This document shows positions 56,983-64,000 of a DNA stretch of 64,000 bases, piece by piece. This DNA comes from Brevundimonas sp. NIBR10. GTDB lineage: Bacteria; Pseudomonadota; Alphaproteobacteria; Caulobacterales; Caulobacteraceae. Made by a program: the position numbers and the translations under genes. The stretch's first letter is position 1. Each line of letters opens with the position of its first letter. The DNA lies in assembly GCF_027912515.1 (NCBI RefSeq), contig NZ_CP115464.1:310001-374000 (forward strand). The letters run 5' to 3'. Under the pieces are notes generated by a model, which was not told where the DNA came from, ran no database searches, and was given only the letters and a program-made list of their open reading frames with translations.

Positions 56983-59513
56983 GCGGGCGTCTCCAGCGGC
57001 GTCTGGCCAGGGCTGTCGAAGGTGGGATTGATGACGTTTCCGGCCGGGTGCGAGACGGTGCCGGTCCGGCGCACCGACACCGGCAGGGCCGTCGGCAGGG
57101 CGAGGAAGGCCAGGGTGTAGAGACCGGCCGCCGCGATCAGCAGGGACGAAAAGCCGATATCCCGGCTCATCAGATTGGCCAGGGGCGTGGCGACGACGGA
57201 AAAGGCGCCGTTGAGGCCCCAGGCCCAGGGCAGGGCCCGCCCCTCCCCCACCGAAATCAGGCCCAGCGGGAAGGGCAGGCCGAGCGCCAGAGACACCGGT
57301 GCGGCGGCCAGGAGAACGATCCCGGCGCGGGCCCACCATGGCTGGTCAAGCGTCCGCATGATGACGTCCTCGGCTCCCAGCAACATGGCCCCGATCCAGG
57401 CCAGGACGATGATGAGCCCCACCGCCGAGGCCGCCTTGGGGAAGCCCGCGACCGCACCCGCGACCATGGAGCCGAGGCCGGAGAAGATCAGCATGGCGGT
57501 CAGGACGATGGCGAAGGCCGAGGAATAGTCGTTCAGATAGAAGGCGGCCCGATCGATCAGCAGGATCTCGATGAACAGGAAACCGAGGCCCAGCGCCGGG
57601 AAATAGAGGACGGGCCAGAACCGGCGACGCTCAACCTTTCCGGCGGCCTTGTGGTGGAACAGGGCGGGGGCCAGCAGCACAAGCGCCGCGATCAGGATGG
57701 CCTGGCCCAGGACCGCGACATTGACCAGGGCGCCGATCTCGGCCTGGGGCAGGACCTCCAGCCGCTTGATCAGGGTCGCGGGATGTTCGAGCCGAAGCGA
57801 CGAATAGAAGGCGGGACGGTCCAGCGTCGCGGGGCGGATGTTGAAGGCGGTGCTGGAGGGCGATGGTCGACCAGCGAGGACGGCGGCGACCTCGTTGGCG
57901 ATCGCGTCGTCGGGGCCGCTGGACGTCATCTGGCCGGTCTCGAACGAGACGCTGGGCAGGTCGTTGAACAGGCGGGCACGGGCGGCGGTGACGTCGAGAC
58001 CGGGGGCCCAGGAGACGTCGAAGGACCGGGCCTCGCAGAAGGTCCTCAACGCCGCGGCGTCGGCAGGCGAGAACGGCGTCGGCGAGACCAGGATCCGCGC
58101 GTTCCAGGCCGAGCGATAGACCATGACATGGGCGGCGGGGTCGCCGATGCCGCGCGTGGTCAGGGCCTCGCGCGCCGTGGCCAGCACGCGCAGGGCATAG
58201 ACCGGAAAGTCGCGGATCGAGACCGAGACCGAAATGACGCCGCCGGGCCGCAGCGCCGCCAGATAGGCCTGCATCGCCTCGACCGTCAGGCCTGTGACAT
58301 TGGCCGGGGCCGCGTCCACGAAGTCGGCGGAGACATCGACGATGTCGTAGCGGTTGGGACCGGCCTGCCAGGCGGCGGCGACGGGGCCGGTGTCGAGCAG
58401 GCGCACGCGCGGATCGGTCGGCAGGGCGGGTGACGGGCCGAGCCCCTGCATCAGGGCGGCGCGCAGCACGGGTTCGCCCTCGACCCCGTCGATCTGGTGA
58501 GCGCCCAGGGCCAGCGCCTCGGCGACGCGGAACCCGCCGGACATCCCGACCAGCAGCACCTCGGCCTCGGGGCGCAGGACATAGGGGGCGGCGCTGAGGG
58601 CGCTGGGGGCATAGGCGGCGTCGCGGCCGAACAGCTTGGGCAGGGAGGCGATCCGGTTGCCGTCGCGGTACAGGCCGAAGGTCGCGGGCGGGCCGGGGAT
58701 GTTCATCATTCCGGCGTTGTTCGACACGTCGGCGTCGACCCGCTCGGTGAAGTCGTCGAGCAGCAGATAGTGGCCCCGGGGTGCGCGGATTTCGGCGACG
58801 ACCTTCGCGCCCGGGGTGTTCAGGGGGGCGTAGATGGCCTTGAACTCGCTGAAGGCCGGGGCCGGACCGGTGAACAGCAGGTACTCGCCCCCAACGAGGG
58901 CGGCCAGCGCCAGAACGCCGCCGATCCAGCGGCTGCGGCCCGGCTGGAACCAGGGCGCGAGGGCCAGCGGGATCAGCAGAACGGGGGCCAGCAGGAAGGG
59001 ATGGACGACGAACATCAGCCCCAGGGCCACCGCCGAGCCCAGTCCCGCGCCAATCAGATCATAGCCATAGACCCGGCCGATCTCGCGGTGATTCAGGACG
59101 AAGATCAGCGAGATATAGAGGCCGGCGAGGAAGAAGAAGGGCAGGAGCGCTGCGTAATACAGGCCGATGTTGCGGACCTGATCGGGCCAGGTGGTCGGGT
59201 TCTGGAGCTGGAGCGGATTGAAGGGATTGGCCGTCATGACCTGGAACCCGATCGCGGCGGCCAGCACCATGGCGGCGGGCAGGATGGCCCTCAGGGGCAC
59301 GCCTAATCTGGCGGTCGTGTCGCGGAACAGGGCGACGAAGACCCCGCTGAGCGCGAACCCGGCCATGACGATGGAGATGATCCAGTAGCCATACTCCGAC
59401 CATTTCGCGACGGCGAAATAGCGGGTCAGGGCGTTCTCGATCCCCACCACGCCGAGCGCGATCAGGAACAGGGGGATCAGGGCCGCGCGGGCAGCAGGGG
59501 CGGCGGCCTTCAC
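56979..59513 (-). CDS. Polytopic membrane protein with central spermidine-synthase-like domain
   Basis: 844 residues, GTG start overlapping the upstream hydrolase stop. Seven or so N-terminal helices (about 9-215), a soluble Rossmann domain (about 220-560) and about seven C-terminal helices (600-825). The soluble part follows the spermidine synthase plan: ARGHYLLLDD, then motif I VLLVGMSGGFRVAEALALGA, VEGEPVLRAAL and YDIVDVSADF. The usual gate aspartates of polyamine synthases (D-S/T-x-D) are altered, so amine transfer is doubtful. It is placed between an exported hydrolase and an exported methyltransferase. Confidence 0.78.
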   Translation of the reverse strand: MKAAAPAARAALIPLFLIALGVVGIENALTRYFAVAKWSEYGYWIISIVMAGFALSGVFVALFRDTTARLGVPLRAILPAAMVLAAAIGFQVMTANPFNPLQLQNPTTWPDQVRNIGLYYAALLPFFFLAGLYISLIFVLNHREIGRVYGYDLIGAGLGSAVALGLMFVVHPFLLAPVLLIPLALAPWFQPGRSRWIGGVLALAALVGGEYLLFTGPAPAFSEFKAIYAPLNTPGAKVVAEIRAPRGHYLLLDDFTERVDADVSNNAGMMNIPGPPATFGLYRDGNRIASLPKLFGRDAAYAPSALSAAPYVLRPEAEVLLVGMSGGFRVAEALALGAHQIDGVEGEPVLRAALMQGLGPSPALPTDPRVRLLDTGPVAAAWQAGPNRYDIVDVSADFVDAAPANVTGLTVEAMQAYLAALRPGGVISVSVSIRDFPVYALRVLATAREALTTRGIGDPAAHVMVYRSAWNARILVSPTPFSPADAAALRTFCEARSFDVSWAPGLDVTAARARLFNDLPSVSFETGQMTSSGPDDAIANEVAAVLAGRPSPSSTAFNIRPATLDRPAFYSSLRLEHPATLIKRLEVLPQAEIGALVNVAVLGQAILIAALVLLAPALFHHKAAGKVERRRFWPVLYFPALGLGFLFIEILLIDRAAFYLNDYSSAFAIVLTAMLIFSGLGSMVAGAVAGFPKAASAVGLIIVLAWIGAMLLGAEDVIMRTLDQPWWARAGIVLLAAAPVSLALGLPFPLGLISVGEGRALPWAWGLNGAFSVVATPLANLMSRDIGFSSLLIAAAGLYTLAFLALPTALPVSVRRTGTVSHPAGNVINPTFDSPGQTPLETPA

Positions 59514-60454
59514 GGGGTCGCTCCCGACGCGTCGAGGCGGTCGAGGAAGTCGATCAGCAAGGCGTTGAACCGCTCGGGTTCGTCCACGAACAGGGCGTGT
59601 CCCGCCGCATCGAACACGGCGACCGAGGCGTTCGATTTGGTGGCGACGAGGTTGGCCGCCTGTTCGCGCCAGCGTGGCCGGATAACGTAGAGGACCGGCC
59701 CCCGCACCGAATGGACGGCGTCGCGCCAGGTCTCGCGTGGCGTGTCGTAGGCCAGCAGCCGGCGCTCGTCGGCCTGGTCCATGCGCAGGGCCTGATCGGT
59801 CAGACGGGCGCGGTACTCGGCGCCGGGATCGCGGGCGAACATGGAGGCGACGAAGGCGGCGCGCCGACGACGGCGTTCGGCCTCGGGGATGGGGGCCGCG
59901 TCGGCGGGACTGGCAGTGGACGCCCCTTCACGCGCGACCGGCGCGGGCGGCTCACCGATGGAGTTGTCGATCAGGACGAGGCCGGCAATCCGGGCATCAC
60001 CCGCCTGATGCACCCAGGACAGGGCGTCGAGCACCCCGAGCGACCAGCCCACCAGCACCACCGGCTGTGATCCTCCTGCGGCGGCGATCAGGTCGCCGAT
60101 ATCGGCACCGCGCCGTTCCCAAGCATAGCCGAAGCGGGTGACCTCGCTGTCACCCTGGCCGCGCGGATCCAGGGCGAGGACGTGGAAACGGTCCGACAGG
60201 GCGGCGATCTGGGGCTCGAAGATCCCGCCGGGCATGGTCCAGCCGGGGACCAAGATCACGGTCCGGGCCAGCGAAGGGCCCGCCTCCAGATAATGAAGAC
60301 GGGCCCCGTCGCTGGTGATGAAGGTACGGCTCGCAGGCGGTATCCCCGAGGCCATGGCGACGCCCCCCGACGCCATCATGACCCCAACGGCCAGCCACGC
60401 AGCGCCGAGGGCGCGCGTGAAGACCTTGCGCCTCTGTGTGCCGTTAAGCTCCAT
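59510..60454 (-). CDS. Exported alpha/beta hydrolase
   Basis: 314 residues. N-terminal TRALGAAWLAVGVMMASGG acts as signal peptide or anchor (about 14-36). Hydrolase fold with oxyanion PGWTMPGG, DPRGQGDS, nucleophile S138 in VGWSLG and catalytic H286 in AAGHALFVDEP; a cap domain at about 170-230. Substrate unknown (esters or peptides possible). First gene of the coupled operon, 94 bp after priA. Confidence 0.85.
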   Translation of the reverse strand: MELNGTQRRKVFTRALGAAWLAVGVMMASGGVAMASGIPPASRTFITSDGARLHYLEAGPSLARTVILVPGWTMPGGIFEPQIAALSDRFHVLALDPRGQGDSEVTRFGYAWERRGADIGDLIAAAGGSQPVVLVGWSLGVLDALSWVHQAGDARIAGLVLIDNSIGEPPAPVAREGASTASPADAAPIPEAERRRRRAAFVASMFARDPGAEYRARLTDQALRMDQADERRLLAYDTPRETWRDAVHSVRGPVLYVIRPRWREQAANLVATKSNASVAVFDAAGHALFVDEPERFNALLIDFLDRLDASGATP

Positions 60455-60548
60455 CGCCGCCCATCTGGACCCGGGATAACGCCGGTGTCGAGAGGGCGCC
60501 GCCTGACAGGGGAACGGTGTGGTTAACGGGCTTCAGTGCGCGCTCGCG

Positions 60549-62711
60549 TCAGAGGAATGAATAGGGGTCCACGTCGACCGTCAGCCGGACCGAGCCCGGG
60601 ACCTTCACCCGGGCCAGCCAGGCGCGCAGGAAGCCTTGCAGGTCCACGTCCCGGTCGGCCCGGACCAGCAGCCGCTTGCGTCGCCTTCCCCGGATCAGCC
60701 CCAGGGGTGCATCTGCGGGGCCATAGACCTCCAGCCGCTCGGCATTGGGAATGGCCTCGGCCAGCATCTGGGCCACCCGTTCGACCGCAGTCGCGTCCTC
60801 GCCCGACAGGATCAGGGCCGCCAGACGGCCGTGGGGTGGAAGCGACGCCGCCTCCCGCTCGGCCATCTCGGCGGCGACGAAGGCGTCCCGGTCCCCCGCG
60901 GCCAGGGCCATCAGCACCGGATGCTCGGGCGTCCAGGTCTGGAGGATGGCGCGGCCCGGCTTGTCGTGTCGCCCGGCCCGACCGGTCGCTTGGGTCAGCA
61001 ACTGGAAGGTCCGCTCGGCGGCCCTCAGGTCCCCGCCCCTCAGGCCCAGGTCGGCGTCCACCACCCCGACCAGGGTCAGGTTGGGAAAGTTGTGCCCCTT
61101 GGCCGCGGCCTGGGTCGCCACCAGGATGTCGATCTGCCCGTCGATCATAGACTGGATCAGGGCTCGCGCGGACTTCGCGTCCGGCACGGTGTCGGAGCTG
61201 AACACGGCAGTGCGCGCCTCGGGGAACAGGGCCCGGACCTCCTCCTCGACCCGTTCGACGCCGGGTCCGACCGAGACCAGCGTGTCCTCGGCCCCGCACG
61301 ACGGGCACAGCCGGGGCCGCACCATCGAGAACCCCGTCAGGTGACAGACCAGACGTCCGGTATAGCGGTGCTCGACCAGCCAGGAGTCGGTGTCGGGTGC
61401 CGTCAGCCGGTGCCCGCAGGCGCGACACAGGACCACGGGCGCATAGCCTCGCCGGTTCAGGAACAGCAGGGTCTGTTCCCCGCGCGCGAAGGTCTCGCCG
61501 ATGGCTTCACGCAGCGGCTGGGACAGCCATGTCTGGGGGTCGGGCGGGTTCTGGCGCAGGTCCAGCAGTTCGATCGAGGGCAACACCGCCGCCCCGTGCC
61601 GCGCCGACAGTTTCAGCCAGCCATAGCGGCCGTGCTGCGCGTTCCACAGGGTCTCCAGCGACGGCGTCGCCGAGGCCAGGACCACCGTCGCCCCCTCGAT
61701 CCGGGCCCGCGCCACGGCCAGGTCGCGGCCGTGATAGACCAGCCCGTCCTCCTGTTTGAACGACCCGTCGTGCTCCTCGTCGACCACGATCAGCTTGAGG
61801 TTGGCGAACGGCAGGAACAGGGCCGATCGGGCCCCGACCACGATGTTGCAGCGGCCGGCGACCACCGCCTCCCACACCATGCGGCGACGGGGCGGGGCGA
61901 TGCCGGAATGCCATTCGGCGGGGGCCGTGCCGAACCGGTCGGTGATCCGCGCGATCAGGGCCTGGGTCAGGGCGATCTCGGGCAGCAGGATCAGGATCTG
62001 CGCGTCCGGATCGGCCCTCAGTGTCCGCGCCGCCGCCTCCAGATAGGCCTCGGTCTTGCCCGACCCTGTGACCCCATCCAGCAGGAAGGGGGCGAATCCG
62101 CCCTTCGCCGTCGCACCCGCGAGCACATCGGCCGCCGCCGCCTGGTCCGCGTTCAGCCGGGCGGGCGCGTGATCGGGATCGGGAGGGTCGAAGGCGGCCA
62201 GGGCCTCGACCTCGAACAGTTCCAGCACCCCCTCGTCGATCAGTCCCTTGATGACGGCCGATGACGCGCCGGACAGGGCGGTCAGCGCGGGCCGGGTCAT
62301 GGCCCGGTCGCCGATCGCCTCCAGCACCGCCGTGCGTGCGGCGGTCGGCCGGGCCGGGGTCCGGTCGCCGACCCGGCGCAGGCGGCGTTCGGGCCGGGGA
62401 CGCGGGGCGCGCAAACCCTTGAGCGCCATCGCCGCCATCTCGCCCGGCGGACTGAGGGTCCAGCGGGCGGCCCATTCGACGAAATCGACCGTTCGGGGCG
62501 GCAGGCGCGGATCGTCAAGCAGGCCGTCGACCGCCTTGAGCCTGCGGTTCGACCCCGTCGTCTCGCGCACCTCGGTGACGATCCCGCGCATCAGCCGGGG
62601 ACCCAGCGGCACGGCGACCTGGTCCCCGCGCGTCAGCGTCATGGCCTCGGGGACCTCGTAGTCGAAGGCCTCCTGCACCGGCAGGGGGATCAGGACGGAG
62701 GCGACGATCAA
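60549..62711 (-). CDS. priA: Primosomal helicase PriA
   Basis: 720 residues. Restarts replication at stalled forks. N-terminal 3'-DNA-binding domain ([18 protein letters not shown]), Walker [10 protein letters not shown], Walker [13 protein letters not shown], eight-cysteine zinc region ([21 protein letters not shown]) and helicase motif [13 protein letters not shown]. Start is TTG 62711, with GGAGAAGG directly before it; this ribosome-binding site is the end of the palindromic element 62712-62925. Confidence 0.95.
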   Translation of the reverse strand: MIVASVLIPLPVQEAFDYEVPEAMTLTRGDQVAVPLGPRLMRGIVTEVRETTGSNRRLKAVDGLLDDPRLPPRTVDFVEWAARWTLSPPGEMAAMALKGLRAPRPRPERRLRRVGDRTPARPTAARTAVLEAIGDRAMTRPALTALSGASSAVIKGLIDEGVLELFEVEALAAFDPPDPDHAPARLNADQAAAADVLAGATAKGGFAPFLLDGVTGSGKTEAYLEAAARTLRADPDAQILILLPEIALTQALIARITDRFGTAPAEWHSGIAPPRRRMVWEAVVAGRCNIVVGARSALFLPFANLKLIVVDEEHDGSFKQEDGLVYHGRDLAVARARIEGATVVLASATPSLETLWNAQHGRYGWLKLSARHGAAVLPSIELLDLRQNPPDPQTWLSQPLREAIGETFARGEQTLLFLNRRGYAPVVLCRACGHRLTAPDTDSWLVEHRYTGRLVCHLTGFSMVRPRLCPSCGAEDTLVSVGPGVERVEEEVRALFPEARTAVFSSDTVPDAKSARALIQSMIDGQIDILVATQAAAKGHNFPNLTLVGVVDADLGLRGGDLRAAERTFQLLTQATGRAGRHDKPGRAILQTWTPEHPVLMALAAGDRDAFVAAEMAEREAASLPPHGRLAALILSGEDATAVERVAQMLAEAIPNAERLEVYGPADAPLGLIRGRRRKRLLVRADRDVDLQGFLRAWLARVKVPGSVRLTVDVDPYSFL

Positions 62712-62925
62712 CCTTCTCCTCCCCGTCGCGCAGCGATGGGGAGGTGGCAGCGAGCCTCTTGCGAGCTGACGGAGGGGGCGACACCCAAGAAGACGAGAGG
62801 GCTCGCAAGGCCAGACACCGTGTCGCCCCCTCCGTCACGGCGCGAAGCCGCGCCGCGCCTGAGGACGGCTCGTATACGAGCCGCCCGCAGCCCCATCGGC
62901 CAAGCGGCCGACGGGGAGGAGAAGG
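62712..62925. repeat. 214-bp nested palindromic element between priA and fsa
   Basis: Ends: CCTTCTCCTCCCCGTCG (62712-62728) and its exact inverse at 62909-62925. Inside: an 18-bp perfect inverted pair TGACGGAGGGGGCGACAC (62767-62784) / 62820-62837, CTTGCGAG (62758) / CTCGCAAG (62802), and the 18-bp palindrome CGGCTCGTATACGAGCCG (62866-62883). No gene. It resembles dispersed extragenic palindromes of alphaproteobacteria; copy number cannot be judged from one window. Confidence 0.8.
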
Positions 62926-62963
62926 CTCGCCAACCGCCTTCGCCCCCGCTAAACACCTGCCCC

Positions 62964-63617
62964 ATGAAACTCTTCCTCGACACCGCCGACGTCACCGTCA
63001 TCAAGGACATGCTGCCCACCGGGATGGTGGACGGCGTGACCACCAATCCGTCGCTGATCGCCAAGTCGGGGAGGAACATCGCCGAGGTCATCGCCGAAAT
63101 CTGCGCCCTGGTCGAGGGGCCGATCTCGGCCGAAGCCGTGGCGACCGATTTCGAGACCATGGTCCGCGAAGGTGACAAGCTGGCCGCCATCGCCCCCAAT
63201 GTCGTGGTCAAGCTGCCCCTGACCTGGGACGGACTGCGCGCAGCTCGGAACTTCGCCGACAAGGGCATCAAGACCAACGTCACCCTGTGCTTCAGCGCGG
63301 CCCAGGCCATGCTGGCGGCCAAGGCGGGCGCGACATTCGTCTCGCCCTTCGTCGGGCGGCTGGAAGACCACGGCGCCGACGGCATCGGCCTGCTGGAGGA
63401 AATCCGCGTCCTCTATGACGTGCATGGTTTCGACACCCAGATCCTGGCCGCGTCCTTGCGCAACCCCAACCATGTCTCGGCCGCCGCCACGGCAGGATCG
63501 GACGCAGCCACCCTGCCGGCCGACGTTTTCAAGGCCCTGGTCAAGCACCCGTTAACCGACAAGGGTCTTGATCAATTCCTGGCCGACTGGGGCAAGACCG
63601 GTCAGTCCATCCTGTAG
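62964..63617 (+). CDS. fsa: Transaldolase / fructose-6-phosphate aldolase family protein
   Basis: 217 residues from ATG 62964, the length of the small (TalC/FSA) subfamily. TIM barrel with [22 protein letters not shown], Schiff-base lysine K83 in VVVKLPLT and ASLRNPNHV. Proteins of this group in alphaproteobacteria may have transaldolase or fructose-6-phosphate aldolase activity; the sequence does not decide. A longer frame from 62736 would read through the palindromic element and lacks similarity. Followed 50 bp later by the DUF484 gene. Confidence 0.92.
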   Translation: MKLFLDTADVTVIKDMLPTGMVDGVTTNPSLIAKSGRNIAEVIAEICALVEGPISAEAVATDFETMVREGDKLAAIAPNVVVKLPLTWDGLRAARNFADKGIKTNVTLCFSAAQAMLAAKAGATFVSPFVGRLEDHGADGIGLLEEIRVLYDVHGFDTQILAASLRNPNHVSAAATAGSDAATLPADVFKALVKHPLTDKGLDQFLADWGKTGQSIL

Positions 63618-63667
63618 CATCCGACCCCGGCGTTTCCGGGAGGAGACGTGACCGTGAGCGGACCCAA

Positions 63668-64000
63668 ATGAGCGGACCCCGGGACCTTTTCGCCGAAGTC
63701 GAGACCGATCCGGCGCCGCACTGGCCGGACGTCCGGGCATGGTTGCAGGCCAATCCGCAGACCCTGCTCGACGACCGGTCCCTGCTGGAGGAGATCGGGC
63801 TGAAGCCCCACGGCCGCAATGTGGTCGAGTTCGGGGCCGCCGCCCTGACCCGGCTGGAGGCCGTCGTCACCCGCGAATCGGACGCGCGCAAACAGATCGA
63901 GGCCGTGGCCCGCGCCAATTTCGCCGCCCAGACCCAGACCCATGTCGCCTCGCTGGACCTGCTGGAGGCGCGCAACCATTCCGACCTGGCCCGGCGGCTG
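63668..64000 (+). CDS. DUF484-family protein, N-terminal part (runs off window)
   Basis: First 111 residues from ATG 63668. Pattern VRAWLQANPQTLLDDRSLLEEIG, in part, and GRNVVEFGAAALTRLEAVV is that of DUF484, a GAF-like family usually next to xerC. No stop before the window end. The strong ribosome-binding site GGGAGGAG is 22 nt away and fits better a five-codon GTG frame (63654-63671) whose TGA overlaps this ATG. Confidence 0.85.
   Translation, partial: MSGPRDLFAEVETDPAPHWPDVRAWLQANPQTLLDDRSLLEEIGLKPHGRNVVEFGAAALTRLEAVVTRESDARKQIEAVARANFAAQTQTHVASLDLLEARNHSDLARRL

Noticed and set aside
62736..62963. N-terminal extension of the transaldolase-like protein
   Set aside because: The extension reads through the palindromic element and has no family similarity; ATG 62964 gives the normal N-terminus.

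Overview
The window is GC-rich, densely packed bacterial chromosome with very short gaps. It looks like an alphaproteobacterium of the Caulobacter/Brevundimonas type. Reasons: a RegB-SenC-RegA redox locus, MmcB behind a GTTC-N7-GTTC LexA box, a TonB-dependent receptor, DUF484 and DUF2794 genes, a PHB depolymerase, and a succinyl-CoA synthetase/2-oxoglutarate dehydrogenase cluster. The genus is an inference; no rRNA or tRNA gene is visible to settle it.

Layout. 1-9 kb: end of an unrecognised gene, a PLP-dependent D-cysteine desulfhydrase-like enzyme, a BLUF blue-light receptor, a hotdog thioesterase, YebC, and three related secreted TPR proteins with a hemerythrin gene among them. 9-20 kb: a K+-channel-like protein with a zinc ribbon, dapF, a metabolite:H+ symporter, a YgjP-type metallopeptidase, phaZ, senC/regB/regA, mmcB, small membrane proteins and glutaryl-CoA dehydrogenase. 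20-27 kb: a response regulator-histidine kinase-HtrA protease run (probable envelope stress module), a Bax-inhibitor-1 protein, thpR and a GNAT acetyltransferase. 27-37 kb: a minus-strand TCA block in transcription order sucC, secreted protein, VapB/VapC-like toxin-antitoxin, sucD, acidic protein, sucA, sucB, DUF2007. 37-45 kb: MFS transporter, TonB receptor with divergent TetR regulator, MarC, pyrF, argG. 45-52 kb: a NarX/NarL-like two-component pair, glmS and glmM. 52-64 kb: a 1023-residue RTX repeat protein, an ArsR/SRPBCC pair, a three-gene coupled operon (exported alpha/beta hydrolase, polytopic spermidine-synthase-like protein, Tat-lipoprotein isoaspartyl methyltransferase), priA, a transaldolase-like gene and the start of a DUF484 gene.

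Most striking points: (1) the 55.9-60.5 kb operon, which appears to put a protein-repair methyltransferase fold outside the cytoplasm next to a membrane-embedded spermidine-synthase fold; (2) a toxin-antitoxin pair between sucC and sucD; (3) a 41-bp repeat present three times, two copies forming the ends of a 195-bp MITE-like element; (4) a 214-bp nested palindromic element whose end supplies the priA ribosome-binding site; (5) small palindromic operators beside the TetR and ArsR genes and a LexA box beside mmcB. All function calls come from reading motifs; no database search was run.
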